Assembly: GCA_028688145.1 (NCBI GenBank)
Contig: JAQTYU010000001.1
Coordinates: 124,001 to 188,000 of the forward strand
Origin: Thiotrichaceae bacterium
Lineage (GTDB): Bacteria; Pseudomonadota; Gammaproteobacteria; Beggiatoales; Beggiatoaceae
Direction: 5' to 3'
Length of the DNA: 64,000 bases
The number at the start of each line of letters is the position of its first letter. Positions within the stretch are counted from its first letter, which is position 1. The position numbers and the translations under genes are program-made. The notes under the pieces are model-generated. The model had not been told where the DNA came from. It worked only from the letters and a program-made list of their open reading frames with translations, and did no database searches. Of the stretch, positions 1 to 9,148 are shown piece by piece.

Positions 1-647
1 GTTACACCACTGATAAACTGTTTGGAACTCTTTGCAACGTCAATTTTCTTAGGACTGGCTTCGGGGGTGTACGTGACTTGTAAACCCTGTGCAAAAGTAA
101 TAAATTTCCCTTTTGATGCAAGGGTTTTATTTACGCCCGCATCAGAGTATTCCACCAGTGCAGAAATACTCTTATCAGTCAGACCACTGATAGTCAACGC
201 AGAAACCGTCAACACACAAGCACTACCCAAAGTAGCAGAAGTGGTATTACCTACTGGTGTGATTTGGAACGTGGCATTAATGAAGCCTGCGCCGCCCACG
301 GTCTTAGAAGCACTCACGGAGTAAACTCCTGCTCCATCAGCGGAATTCTTACACATAAACTTCAGACCCGTTAATGTACTAGTCCCAAATTTGGCACCAT
401 TTGACAGGTTAATCTTGACGAACACAGGGTTCGTTGGAGAGACTTTAACACCTGCGGGTAAAAGGCTAACAATACCTTGGTCTCCAGCTGCAATTTTCAG
501 GGCAGTGGTAGTCGTGGGTAATTCTTTAGCATACACCAACGCACTATCAGAACCAGCAGCTGTCAGTGTGATAGTTGCAAAAGAGACATTGTGATGAGCG
601 GCCAGCAGCGTGGTTACAGCCAAAGCCAAAATACGGTTGTTTTTCAT
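1..647 (-). CDS. Exported protein, paralog of the next gene (3' end beyond left edge)
   Basis: Reading the minus strand from ATG at 645-647 gives an open frame that runs off the left edge (about 215 codons). The protein begins MKNNRILALAVTTLLAAHHN and has a typical signal peptide. It shares with the 681-2177 protein the pattern 'PTNPVFVKINLSNGAKF', a following 'FMCK', and later 'CVLTVSAL..SGLT..SALV.Y.D', so the two are tandem duplicates. A TGGAG motif lies about 8 bases before the ATG. I do not recognise a named family; the Ala/Thr/Ser/Gly-rich, beta-type composition and signal peptide suggest a secreted or surface protein. It is probably co-transcribed with its neighbour, whose stop lies 34 bp upstream. 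Confidence 0.75.
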   Translation of the reverse strand, partial: MKNNRILALAVTTLLAAHHNVSFATITLTAAGSDSALVYAKELPTTTTALKIAAGDQGIVSLLPAGVKVSPTNPVFVKINLSNGAKFGTSTLTGLKFMCKNSADGAGVYSVSASKTVGGAGFINATFQITPVGNTTSATLGSACVLTVSALTISGLTDKSISALVEYSDAGVNKTLASKGKFITFAQGLQVTYTPEASPKKIDVAKSSKQFISGV

Positions 648-680
648 TGTGATAACTCCAAAATCGGTGATCAGGTACGA

Positions 681-2177
681 TTAGTCTTTGGTGGAACCGC
701 TGGCATTGATCAGTGTACCCGTGAGGTCACGGATAGTACCCATCGCCTTAAATTTGTCTGCATTAGCATCCAAACGTAATGTGGCCTTACCCGTCCAAGT
801 ACCAAATAAAGTTACTAATGCAGGTGCATCTAACACTTGAACACTAAAGCCTGGCAATGCGGCATTAACAACTTGACTCGTACCAACAGCCTTCCCATCT
901 GCAGTATACAAACTACCCGTCACTTTGATAGGCTGTGTATTGGGGTTATACAAACGCACAAAAGCCTTTTCTGCACCAGTAGGTGCTGGGAGGTTCAACA
1001 GACGAACAGTCGTGCCATTTTGTTTGATGGTTGCCAAACTGTTTGCACCATTGTAGGGTGTAAACACAGGCGTAAAGTTACTCTTAGCCGTACCCGTTAA
1101 GCTGGCAGTAATCGTCCCTTGATCAATTGCCTTAGTACCATCAACAATCAAACAAACACTAAAACCTGCTGACAAAACGTTTGCAGCTACACCAGCGATG
1201 GTGACAGAGTTCGTTCCAGCCAAGGTGGCTGATTTATACATCGTAGCAGCACAGCCTGCTGCCCCCGTCATCAATTTAATACTGGTTCCTGCTGCTAAAG
1301 CTGCACCTTCCAATACGAGATTCGCCGTGGATACCGCAACTGACGCAGCTACAGGTTCATAAAGAGCGGCTGTTCCTGCATAACGTGTGACATGGATATC
1401 TGTGCTTGACTGATAGAACATGCCATATTTCACAAAACCCAGATAAGCCGTCTTGGGAGAGGCACTGGCGGTAGGAGTAGCTGAGGAAATCTTCGTACCC
1501 GTGGTAAACAACTTGGATTCTAAGCCCACGTTTGCAGTCACCTGAGAACTAGCAGTGCTTACTCTAAGTTGAGTACCCGTGGCAAAACTAATAACCGTGC
1601 CGTTATGACCTGCACTTAACTGAGTAACACCGTCTTTATAACGGACTAAGGCAGACACGGTGAGACCTGCTGCGGGTACACCGACATAGCTAGAAGCGAC
1701 CAAAGTGCACAGCCCACTGGTTGCCGTTGTCGTGAAACCAAGAGGTAAGGAGAATGATACAGAAGACGTACCTTTACCACCTACTTGGAAGTTCGCTGAA
1801 ACGGTTGCGGCAGCAGCACCACTCAGGCCCTTACACATCAACACAGGGTTATTAGTACCACCAAATTTCGCACCCTTTGCTAAAGTAACTTTCACAAACA
1901 TGGTGTTTGTGGCATTTACCAAGTAGGAAGGTTGTGTTGGGAACGTGACATTCAAGTCACCACCCACTCCAAGAGCAGGAGCTACTACACCTGCAGCCGC
2001 GTTCAAAAACACGCCAGCAGTCTCAGCGTTACGTTCTTTGGCAAAATACACAGGTTTTTGGGTGCTGGCAGAACCACCAATTACCACACCTATTGCTGGT
2101 ACAGCTAATGCATTGATGCTCGCGGAACCCAGTGCTGTGGCGATGGCAAGACCAAGCAAGGTTTTATTCATTTTCAT
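681..2177 (-). CDS. Exported Ala/Thr-rich protein of unknown function
   Basis: About 498 residues from the ATG at 2175-2177, which follows a TGGAG ribosome site; an in-frame extension up to 2249 lacks a site and would put residues before the signal peptide, so I reject it. The N-terminus MKMNKTLLGLAIATALGSAS is a signal peptide ending near NALA. The rest is low-complexity beta-rich sequence with few Cys (paired around 'MCKG' and 'GLCTLV', then 'GCAATM' and 'VCLIVDG'), which may form disulphides in the periplasm. The C-terminal part ('FVRLYNPNTQPIKVTGSLYT') resembles a small beta-sandwich. It follows the nonulosonate/Maf operon on the same strand, so it could be a glycosylated surface protein, but that is only inferred from position. 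Confidence 0.75.
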   Translation of the reverse strand: MKMNKTLLGLAIATALGSASINALAVPAIGVVIGGSASTQKPVYFAKERNAETAGVFLNAAAGVVAPALGVGGDLNVTFPTQPSYLVNATNTMFVKVTLAKGAKFGGTNNPVLMCKGLSGAAAATVSANFQVGGKGTSSVSFSLPLGFTTTATSGLCTLVASSYVGVPAAGLTVSALVRYKDGVTQLSAGHNGTVISFATGTQLRVSTASSQVTANVGLESKLFTTGTKISSATPTASASPKTAYLGFVKYGMFYQSSTDIHVTRYAGTAALYEPVAASVAVSTANLVLEGAALAAGTSIKLMTGAAGCAATMYKSATLAGTNSVTIAGVAANVLSAGFSVCLIVDGTKAIDQGTITASLTGTAKSNFTPVFTPYNGANSLATIKQNGTTVRLLNLPAPTGAEKAFVRLYNPNTQPIKVTGSLYTADGKAVGTSQVVNAALPGFSVQVLDAPALVTLFGTWTGKATLRLDANADKFKAMGTIRDLTGTLINASGSTKD

Positions 2178-2311
2178 GTCGTGTACTCCATAGATAATTT
2201 CAAATAATATGGAAAGCTGGTCGAAAAAGAGACTTTTATTTACTCCCAATCTCCACTACACCGCTTATAGTAATACAGTCTAAAACACTTAAGTTAGCAT
2301 GTAAAGATAAT

Positions 2312-2326
2312 CGGATAAATTATCCG
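2312..2326. promoter_or_regulatory. 15-bp palindrome upstream of exported-protein genes
   Basis: CGGATAAATTATCCG is a perfect 7+1+7 palindrome in the 270-bp gap between the Maf gene (ends 2448) and the exported-protein start (2177). It could be an operator. The same gap holds a weak hairpin near 2400-2432 (TAGCCTAAC / GGTTAGCTA) followed, on the minus strand, by a T-rich run; this may terminate the nonulosonate operon. No clear sigma-70 boxes were identified. Confidence 0.3.
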
Positions 2327-2447
2327 CACGAAACGACGCTCTGTAGACAAACCAGTCTTTCCCATTAGGTTTTGATATTGTAAATCTATTAAAAACAATA
2401 GCCTAACAAAATAAAGATAGGTGGTTAGCTATTTTAGATAAGTGGAC

Positions 2448-4454
2448 TTAACAAGGCGACGTACTGTCTACTTCAATGACAGACTCTTCCTCCATTGCGA
2501 CCAACTCAGTTGGCCATTTTACTTCTTCTAGTGTCTCCAACAAAACCTTTAAACCTATGTCATAGGCTTTTTGGGTCTCTTGTGGAGATTTGGTGAAAAT
2601 AATAACGCGATACCACTCCGTTAATAAATCTTGGACAAATTTCATGTAGGCTTCAGCACGCAAGTCACCAACTTCTTGTGCAAGACAAGCGTGTAATGTG
2701 CTAGACCACGCATTGTCTAAGTGGATAGCAAAGTTTGTCCAATCAAATTTTTTAAGACGCAGACTTTGTTCCAATTGCGTGCGCAAAATATCCAAAAGCT
2801 CATTACCCGGCGTTTTATAAAAACTCCAGACACCCTGTTTTTCACCACTAAAACTTATTGTGAACTGAACTATATCAGCTTGTTTTTCAGGATAATCTGT
2901 CAACTCCAATTCATGACTGTGCTTTGCCTCAGAACCGTCGATTTTTGCCCCATCGGAAAGATTATAAGTTGATGTTTCAATCAAAGTTCCCAATGCTGCT
3001 TCCACGTTATTACGAGCCGTATTTAGGTAGGCATTGGTATAAATCTGACCTTGGCTTTCCATAAAGTTGCTTGCCACCATCACTGCATTTTCAGCCAAGG
3101 TCGTTGAAGCTTTATTGTCCTGATATGCCCAATAATCGACTGCGTGATCTTTGGCTACATCACGAAACCCCAAGTCTAAGCCTACAATGTAGAGTTGTTT
3201 AGGTTTTGCAAACGTGGCAACAGCCGCCATCAAATTACCGGTGGTGGGGTGTGTATACGTGATAGGATGATCAAATTTAACAGGATTCGCCTTATAGAAT
3301 TCATTAACTAATAAGACATGTTGAAATTTTGCCAATGATTCTGGACGAGCCTTGTAATACGATACGAAAGGAACATCATAGTACAAATCCAATTTTTCCA
3401 ACAAAGAGTCTTCTAACTCGGTATCCAAACTGAATTGGAAATCAGGGCGAATACCTGCTTTCTTCAAAGTACGTACAGCAGAGTGTGCTGCAAAAATAAT
3501 AAGTTTATCTTGATTTACTTTTAACCAAGTTAATTCTTTATCCAGAGAAGGTCCGCTGGCAACAATCGCAATACGGCTATTTTGAGACAAATTACGTGGT
3601 GTATCATTGATAGGTCGTTGTGCTAACAAATTGCTCATGCCATAGGTGAGGTTTCGTACTTCGCGATCGAAAGGCACAAAAATCTCAATAAGGGCGCGCC
3701 ATCGAATATTAAATTTATCGATAATCGCACTAAATTCTTCAGATGGATACGCGGGTAAAAAACGCAACCAAGCGGTTGCTGTAATTTGTGCTTTATCAAT
3801 CAATAGTGATGGGGGATTTTCGGGCATATCTGGACCTATATGCAGAACTAAACGTCCGAAACGTTTTTCTAATGCTGCATAATCCAGAAAACAACAGGAC
3901 AAACCAAATCGATCTAGATCGGGTTCTAACATAACAATGTCACGAATTTCTACATGACTTAAATAATGAGCGATGTGTAAACCCGTAAAAATACCTAAAA
4001 ATACCGTGACTCCAGAATAACGCCGACCATCTTTTAAACGAGGCAGACTAATTTCACCTGTTGCCATACGTTGAATCACAAAAGGTAGTTCTTTATGCAT
4101 ACGTTCAACAAATTGAATTAAACGTTGCCCATGCTCAATTCCGGGCATATAACTATGTAACACTTCGAGTTTATCAATCCATCCCGTATGGTGAGGTGAA
4201 CCAAACTGTGTTAGGTATTCATAAAATTTTCCAGGGGGATGACAAGTTTGTCCTGTTCTTTTATCAATAATCTCTAAAAAATCAGGAGTTACTTGTATTT
4301 CATAACCACCCGTCCCTGAGTCTCTAATAAAATTGGCAAGTTCTTCATTATATTTTCTAAAGAATGCAATATTTTTCTCTTGCATCTCTAAAATCATTTT
4401 TAAACGTTTTTTCGGCGTTGCCTTAACAAGTTGTGCAACAATATCTAAACTCAT
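2448..4454 (-). CDS. Maf-type (DUF115) glycosyltransferase, nonulosonate transfer to protein
   Basis: 668 residues. The central segment 'IAIVASGPSLDKELTWLK' followed by 'IIFAAHSAVRTLKKAGIRPD' and 'SLDTE' is the DUF115 (MAF_flag10) core found in motility-associated factors, which transfer pseudaminic or legionaminic acid to flagellin Ser/Thr. The large flanking alpha-rich regions match the family's size. Its start overlaps the stop of the CMP-nonulosonate synthetase by 4 bp (ATGA), so it is the last gene of the sugar operon. No flagellin or flagellar gene is in the window; if the host is a glider, the acceptor would be another surface protein. Family call is firm, acceptor unknown. Confidence 0.8.
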   Translation of the reverse strand: MSLDIVAQLVKATPKKRLKMILEMQEKNIAFFRKYNEELANFIRDSGTGGYEIQVTPDFLEIIDKRTGQTCHPPGKFYEYLTQFGSPHHTGWIDKLEVLHSYMPGIEHGQRLIQFVERMHKELPFVIQRMATGEISLPRLKDGRRYSGVTVFLGIFTGLHIAHYLSHVEIRDIVMLEPDLDRFGLSCCFLDYAALEKRFGRLVLHIGPDMPENPPSLLIDKAQITATAWLRFLPAYPSEEFSAIIDKFNIRWRALIEIFVPFDREVRNLTYGMSNLLAQRPINDTPRNLSQNSRIAIVASGPSLDKELTWLKVNQDKLIIFAAHSAVRTLKKAGIRPDFQFSLDTELEDSLLEKLDLYYDVPFVSYYKARPESLAKFQHVLLVNEFYKANPVKFDHPITYTHPTTGNLMAAVATFAKPKQLYIVGLDLGFRDVAKDHAVDYWAYQDNKASTTLAENAVMVASNFMESQGQIYTNAYLNTARNNVEAALGTLIETSTYNLSDGAKIDGSEAKHSHELELTDYPEKQADIVQFTISFSGEKQGVWSFYKTPGNELLDILRTQLEQSLRLKKFDWTNFAIHLDNAWSSTLHACLAQEVGDLRAEAYMKFVQDLLTEWYRVIIFTKSPQETQKAYDIGLKVLLETLEEVKWPTELVAMEEESVIEVDSTSPC

Positions 4455-5158
4455 TTATATACCTTTACCTGTTTGGATAAGAGCTGAGCCATATATTCAC
4501 ATAGCTGAAAATCTAGTTCCGTATCAATATCAAAAGAACGTTCTTTCGGCATGAGGTAAGCGTGTGTGGCAGCAGTAAGAAAAGTTTTTTGTTCTAAAAA
4601 AGCCGAGCTGTTTGCAACGTAAATAGCCCCATTTAAAGTAACCATTTGAGGTAAAAGTTGCCGTCTGCTTGGAATATCGGAAAAAACTGCTTTCAAACAG
4701 TTTGTTTCTGTGAGTAAGAAACTCCAATAAGGATGTTTCTCGGGGGTAGTCACGCTGACACAAAACTCAGCACCCTGCATCATGGTTTGACTAATCGCAG
4801 CATCAATGTCTTCAGCCGTTCGCAAAGGAGATGTGGGTTGTAACACAACGACATAGTCATATTTTTCCGTGAGCGTTTCTAAAGCATGAACAATCACATC
4901 AATGCCTGTGGTTTCATCCTGAGCAAGTTCAATAGGACGGATGAAAGGAACTTCGCAACCACCCTCACGCGCTATTTGAATAATCTCTGAATCTTCGCTG
5001 CTCAAAATAACACGGTCTATGTATTGTGATTTTTGTGCGTTCTCAATGCTCCATTGAATCAATGGTTTTCCTAAAAGAAGACGGATATTTTTACGAGGCA
5101 CACCTTTTGAACCACCACGCGCTGGGATAATGGCTAGGATTTTTTTTTGTTGATACAT
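4451..5158 (-). CDS. neuA: CMP-nonulosonate (legionaminic/sialic type) cytidylyltransferase
   Basis: About 235 residues from the ATG at 5156-5158. The N-terminal 'ILAIIPARGGSKGVPRKNI' is the CTP-binding signature of CMP-NeuAc/CMP-legionaminic acid synthetases, followed by 'VVLQPTSPLRTAEDID' and 'FDIDTELDFQL', both conserved in the family. The enzyme activates the nine-carbon acid with CTP in the cytoplasm. A GTG at 5168-5170 is an alternative start just after the neuD stop. Whether the sugar is legionaminic or sialic acid cannot be read from this gene alone; the ptmE-like gene in the operon favours legionaminic acid (LegF/PtmB). Confidence 0.85.
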   Translation of the reverse strand: MYQQKKILAIIPARGGSKGVPRKNIRLLLGKPLIQWSIENAQKSQYIDRVILSSEDSEIIQIAREGGCEVPFIRPIELAQDETTGIDVIVHALETLTEKYDYVVVLQPTSPLRTAEDIDAAISQTMMQGAEFCVSVTTPEKHPYWSFLLTETNCLKAVFSDIPSRRQLLPQMVTLNGAIYVANSSAFLEQKTFLTAATHAYLMPKERSFDIDTELDFQLCEYMAQLLSKQVKVYK

Positions 5159-5174
5159 GAAAGCGCACACTATT

Positions 5175-5831
5175 TCATAGATGATGAATAATTCTAGCAG
5201 GAATACCCGCGACTAGTACATTAGGAGGAACATCTTTAACAACAACCGCACCAGCAGCAATGGTCGCATTTTTTCCAATAGAAAGACCTTGGATAATAGT
5301 TGCTCCTGCGCCGATATGGACTCCCTCTCCTAGGACTGTCTGTCCACAAACGATAGAACCTGTTGCTAAATGACAATGATCATGAATAACACAGTCATGT
5401 TCAACAATAGCTCGTGTATTTACTAGCACATTATTACCTAATCTTGCTTGATTAGCCACAATAGACCCTGCTAATAATTGTGTACCGTAACCAAGAACAG
5501 CAGAAATGCTTTTGTATGCAGTGATATGCGCAAGACTTAAAAATGAGTAATTATTTTGGAAAAATAAGTTAAATACGTTTGAGCGGCTGGTTGTTTGCTG
5601 CGTAGAACCCAATCCATTTACCAGAATGACTGACTGTGGATCATATTTAAAAATGCTCGAGTCATTACCTAAAACGGGCACACCCGCTACATCAGAACCC
5701 CATTTTTCAGTATAAACATCGGTCATGCCTAATATGGGATAGTTTTGGTTGTTTAATATCTCTAAAAGCACACGAGCATGACCACCACTCCCTAGTATAA
5801 TGACATTTTTAGGAGAGTTGTTCATCAGCAT
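5175..5831 (-). CDS. neuD: NeuD/PglD-like sugar O- or N-acetyltransferase
   Basis: 218 residues. The start 'NVIILGSGGHARVLLEIL' is the Rossmann-like PglD_N domain, followed by a left-handed beta-helix of hexapeptide repeats ('GNNVLVNTRAIVEHDCVI', 'GEGVHIGAGATIIQGLSIG', 'IAAGAVVVKDVPPN'). His in 'VEHDCVIHDH' matches the catalytic His of PglD/NeuD. The family acetylates bacillosamine or sialic-acid precursors. It overlaps the 3' end of neuB by about 20 bp, so translation is coupled. Substrate could be a nonulosonate hydroxyl or the C4 amine of the bacillosamine precursor; no separate LegH is seen, so this gene might fill that role. Confidence 0.8.
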   Translation of the reverse strand: MLMNNSPKNVIILGSGGHARVLLEILNNQNYPILGMTDVYTEKWGSDVAGVPVLGNDSSIFKYDPQSVILVNGLGSTQQTTSRSNVFNLFFQNNYSFLSLAHITAYKSISAVLGYGTQLLAGSIVANQARLGNNVLVNTRAIVEHDCVIHDHCHLATGSIVCGQTVLGEGVHIGAGATIIQGLSIGKNATIAAGAVVVKDVPPNVLVAGIPARIIHHL

Positions 5832-6897
5832 TATAATCTTTCGTCGCTACCCGTCCCAAATAATCCCAATAACTAAATGGAGAAATACCCGTATTTGGAC
5901 GCTTAGCTGTCAGGTTTTCCTCTGTAAATATTTCACCTTTTCGCACAACAGAGAGAGTGGTTAAACTTTTTCTTGCGACAATCCTGTTTTCTAGCTCTAT
6001 TGGAAATGGATACTTATGCCCAGAACCTAAAGCCTGCTCTACTTCACGGATTTGTGAGACCATCATTTTTAATTCATCGGGAGAAATAGATGCTTTATGG
6101 TCAGGCCCTGGAAGATTTTTATCTAAGGTAAAGTGCTTTTCAATAATCCTCGCTCCGCGTGCAACGGCAGCCACGGGGATATGAATACCCTGTGTGTGAT
6201 CAGAAAATCCTACCCTAACCCCAAAAACAGTTTGCAAACTGTTGATAACTCGTAAATTAACCATATTCACAGGAGCTGGATATTCTGTTGTACACTGTAG
6301 CAGTGCTACTTTAGCCCGTAAAATTGCTTGACCTTCTTCAGAACTATAAGCTGTTAAAAAACTTTTAAGAGAGGGTTGTTCAATACTATCTAAATAACCA
6401 AAAGCTAATACACTCAAGGCTAATTCAATATCTTGCAGTGATGACATTCCTGTAGAAAGAATAATCGGCAATTGGGATTGCGCCACTTTTAACAAAAAAG
6501 GGGCATTGTTAATCTCTCCTGAAGAAATCTTCAAAAGTTTCAAACCCAGTGCTTCCACTAAAAACTGTAGACTGGGTTCATCAAAAGGGGTTGAAAGAAA
6601 TTCTATATTTTTTTGTTGGCAGTATTTCAACAATGTAAAATGCGCTTCTTCACTCAATTCAAGTTTTTTTAGCATCTCGAATTGTGATTCGTCTTTAGCG
6701 GTGCTTAATAATTGATAACCTGCTTTAGGTGCTTGAGCACTCACTAAGCTTTCTGTTTTGAAGGTTTGAAATTTAATTGCATTTACACCGGCTTGAGCCG
6801 CAACATCAATTAATTGCATTGCCATATCCAATGAACCATTATGATTCACACCTGCTTCTGCAATGATATAAGTGCGTTGTCCTAAGATTTTATCCAC
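5809..6897 (-). CDS. neuB: N-acetylneuraminate / legionaminate synthase
   Basis: About 362 residues. 'TYIIAEAGVNHNGSLDMA' and 'GVNAIKFQTFKTESLV' begin the NeuB TIM barrel; 'GFSDHTQG', 'IIEKHFTLDK' and 'GPDHKASISP' are conserved active-site segments; the last 60 residues form the SAF (antifreeze-like) domain ('RKSLTTLSVVRKGEIFTEEN'). It condenses PEP with a 6-deoxy- or N-acetyl-mannosamine type sugar. I chose the GTG at 6895-6897 because GGAG (6907-6910) is 9 nt away; an ATG at 6904-6906 directly abuts that GGAG and a further upstream frame to 6999 overlaps ptmE too far. It overlaps the end of the ptmE-like gene by 8 bp. Confidence 0.85.
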   Translation of the reverse strand: MDKILGQRTYIIAEAGVNHNGSLDMAMQLIDVAAQAGVNAIKFQTFKTESLVSAQAPKAGYQLLSTAKDESQFEMLKKLELSEEAHFTLLKYCQQKNIEFLSTPFDEPSLQFLVEALGLKLLKISSGEINNAPFLLKVAQSQLPIILSTGMSSLQDIELALSVLAFGYLDSIEQPSLKSFLTAYSSEEGQAILRAKVALLQCTTEYPAPVNMVNLRVINSLQTVFGVRVGFSDHTQGIHIPVAAVARGARIIEKHFTLDKNLPGPDHKASISPDELKMMVSQIREVEQALGSGHKYPFPIELENRIVARKSLTTLSVVRKGEIFTEENLTAKRPNTGISPFSYWDYLGRVATKDYNADEQLS

Positions 6898-7951
6898 TGA
6901 ATGCATCTCCAAATTCCAATTGCGCCCTTTCCAAATCAGCCAATTGCCCAATGTCAATCCAATATTCACGCACGGGAAATGCCGCACATTCCCCAGCATT
7001 GGCTAATACTTTTTCAAACAGTGTCGGCATATCAAAGAAACTATTTTTGGGAATCAACGTCAATGCTTCAGGTTGTAACACATAAATCCCTGCATTCACA
7101 AAAAAGCGTTGTATCGGTTTTTCTTGAATCCCCACGATTTTATGAGTATCAATCTCGACTACGCCATAAGGCACTTGGAAATCATACTCGCGCACGCACA
7201 TTGTGGCCGTTGCGGCATGTTCGTGATGAAAATCTAATAATTTTCGGTAATCAACCTTGGTGAGCAAATCCCCATTCATCACAATCAGCGGATGTTCAAG
7301 TTGTTCAGGTAACAAGGTTAATGCGCCTGCCGTACCTAAACGGGTATTTTCATGTAAATATTCAATACTGACCGCAAACGCAGAACCATCTCCAAAATAC
7401 GCTTCAATCATTTCCGCTTTGTAATTCACGGAAAGATAAAACTTTTTAAAGCCTTGGTCTCTAAAATTTTCGATAATGGTTTGTAAAACAGGTTTGCTAC
7501 CAACTTTCAATAGTGGTTTGGGACAATGTTCCGTTAAAGGACGCAAACGTGTACCCAATCCACCCGCCATTAACACCACGGCATTCGGGCGCGTGCCTGT
7601 CGGTTGCAATAATAGAGATTCTAAAATCGCTAAATCAACAACAACGCCTTCAAAATTAAGAATTGGAATTTGATGTTTGCGGGTGTGTTGCATCAGGGCA
7701 AGCACTTGTTCGGTGCTGTCGTGCGCTTGGGCAACCGTGGGACTGGCATTCATGATACTGTGAATTGCCGCGTCTAAACTAATGCCTTTTAGGATGGCAC
7801 GACGAATATCCCCATCGGTTGCTGTTCCCAATAAGCAACCCTTCTCATCAATGACGAGTGCGATTTGTAAGGAGCTTTGGTCAATAATTTGAATGGTGTC
7901 GCGAATCGAATCTGTGGGCGCGACGCGAGTATTTTGCCAATTTTTGGTCAT
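6890..7951 (-). CDS. CBS-domain sugar-1-phosphate nucleotidyltransferase (PtmE/LgmE type)
   Basis: 353 residues. Residues 1-110 form a CBS pair ('IALVIDEKGCLLGTATDGDI'; 'HQIPILNFEGVVVDLAIL'); from about 120 the nucleotidyltransferase fold starts with 'NAVVLMAGGLGTRLRPLTEH' and 'PKPLLKVGSKP', then 'VMNGDLLTKVDY' (metal Asp) and 'EKPIQRFFVNAGIYVL'. This CBS plus NTP-transferase architecture is that of Campylobacter PtmE, which makes GDP-glucosamine for legionaminic acid. Its presence beside neuC/neuB favours the GDP-linked legionaminic route over UDP-sialic acid synthesis. PtmF, PtmA, LegB and LegC are not in the window. Confidence 0.8.
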   Translation of the reverse strand: MTKNWQNTRVAPTDSIRDTIQIIDQSSLQIALVIDEKGCLLGTATDGDIRRAILKGISLDAAIHSIMNASPTVAQAHDSTEQVLALMQHTRKHQIPILNFEGVVVDLAILESLLLQPTGTRPNAVVLMAGGLGTRLRPLTEHCPKPLLKVGSKPVLQTIIENFRDQGFKKFYLSVNYKAEMIEAYFGDGSAFAVSIEYLHENTRLGTAGALTLLPEQLEHPLIVMNGDLLTKVDYRKLLDFHHEHAATATMCVREYDFQVPYGVVEIDTHKIVGIQEKPIQRFFVNAGIYVLQPEALTLIPKNSFFDMPTLFEKVLANAGECAAFPVREYWIDIGQLADLERAQLEFGDAFSG

Positions 7952-7954
7952 AAT

Positions 7955-9118
7955 TTACGGGGCTAGGTCATAAAACTTTTTCATGAGTATATCATGTAAA
8001 TTGTAGTTTTTTAGTACCTCTTTGATTTTCAAACTCGCCCCTGCTTGACCATACAGGGAAACTACATTGGGTAATTGTATTTGAAATTCAGCAGATAAGG
8101 CATAATTAATCGCATGTTTAATCGCTGAAGTTTCCTCACTGGAATCAATCACTGAAGCCGCTTTTAATCGCCCTTGTTGCCGTTCACCAATATTGACCGT
8201 AGGTTTATGCAAAGCAGGCACTTCAATCAAACCACTGGATGAATTACCAATCACCACATCCACCAGTTTAATAGCACTTAAATATTTCAACTGACCTAAA
8301 GACGTTGTGAGATAAACCCGTTCAGGTTGTGCAGCAGCGTATTCTTCTAACAATTGATTAATGATGCGTCCACCTGCATCCGCATTTGCCTTGGTAAAAA
8401 TAATATTTGCTTGGGGAAATACGTCTAAGGCATTTAATAAAGCTTGTGCACTGGCTTTAGCTGAAGTCTGACTAAGTGTCACGGGATGATAAGTGACTAA
8501 AAAATTAAGCGGGGCAAGTTTAAAATCCAGAGCAGTTTCAAATTGTTCACGGTTTAATAAATTTAAACGCTTTAAGTTGTCTAGGGCAACGCCGCCCACA
8601 TTAAACACCCTTTCAGGCGATTCGCCTAACTGGATGACACGTTGCCGATACACCTCTGCCGCGACAAAGTGCAAATGTGACATCTTAGTAATGCTGTGCC
8701 GAATCGCTTCATCCATCGCGCCCTCGGTGGTTTCACCGCCGTGTAAATGGGCAACAGGAATATTTAATGCCATTGCCGCTTGAACCGCCGCGAAAATTTC
8801 GTAGCGATCTCCCAAAACCACAACAATATCGGGTTTAAGATTTGCCAAAGCATCCGCAAAACTGAGAACGCCCAAACCAATCGATTTCGCAATGCCAATC
8901 GGCGTATCGCTAGAAAGCAACATTTCAACTTTAGCGGCAATGTGAAAACCATCTTGTTCAATGTTGCGATAGGTCAAACCAAACTCAGGGGATAAGTGCA
9001 TTCCCGTGACCACAAGCTGGAGTTCTAATGCTGTATCAGCTTGAATTTCTTGCAATAACCAATAGAGCAATCCATATTCAGCACGGCTACCCGTGATTAC
9101 GGCAAGTTTACGAGGCAT
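7955..9118 (-). CDS. neuC: Hydrolysing NDP-N-acetyl sugar 2-epimerase (NeuC/LegG)
   Basis: 387 residues. 'RKLAVITGSRAEYGLLYWLL' is the start signature; 'VVVLGDRYEIFAAVQAA' and 'VAHLHGGETTEGAMDEAIRH' hold the Asp and Glu/His residues used for 2-epimerisation with hydrolysis; 'VVIGNSSSGLIEVPALHKP' and 'NIGERQQGR' complete the nucleotide site. It yields ManNAc or 2,4-diacetamido-trideoxymannose for NeuB. It is the first gene of the operon; nifA ends only 30 bp upstream on the same strand, so some read-through from nifLA is possible. Sugar specificity (UDP-GlcNAc or GDP-diNAc-bacillosamine) is not decided by sequence here. Confidence 0.85.
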   Translation of the reverse strand: MPRKLAVITGSRAEYGLLYWLLQEIQADTALELQLVVTGMHLSPEFGLTYRNIEQDGFHIAAKVEMLLSSDTPIGIAKSIGLGVLSFADALANLKPDIVVVLGDRYEIFAAVQAAMALNIPVAHLHGGETTEGAMDEAIRHSITKMSHLHFVAAEVYRQRVIQLGESPERVFNVGGVALDNLKRLNLLNREQFETALDFKLAPLNFLVTYHPVTLSQTSAKASAQALLNALDVFPQANIIFTKANADAGGRIINQLLEEYAAAQPERVYLTTSLGQLKYLSAIKLVDVVIGNSSSGLIEVPALHKPTVNIGERQQGRLKAASVIDSSEETSAIKHAINYALSAEFQIQLPNVVSLYGQAGASLKIKEVLKNYNLHDILMKKFYDLAP

Positions 9119-9148
9119 GGGATACTTTTTAGATTTGGTCAGAAGAGC

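Noticed and set aside
681-2249. Longer exported protein starting at 2249
   Set aside because: The extra 24 residues precede a signal peptide and have no ribosome site; ATG 2177 has TGGAG.
2448-4454. Maf gene as evidence of a flagellar locus
   Set aside because: No flagellin, hook, motor or export gene occurs in 64 kb; DUF115 proteins also occur outside flagellar loci.
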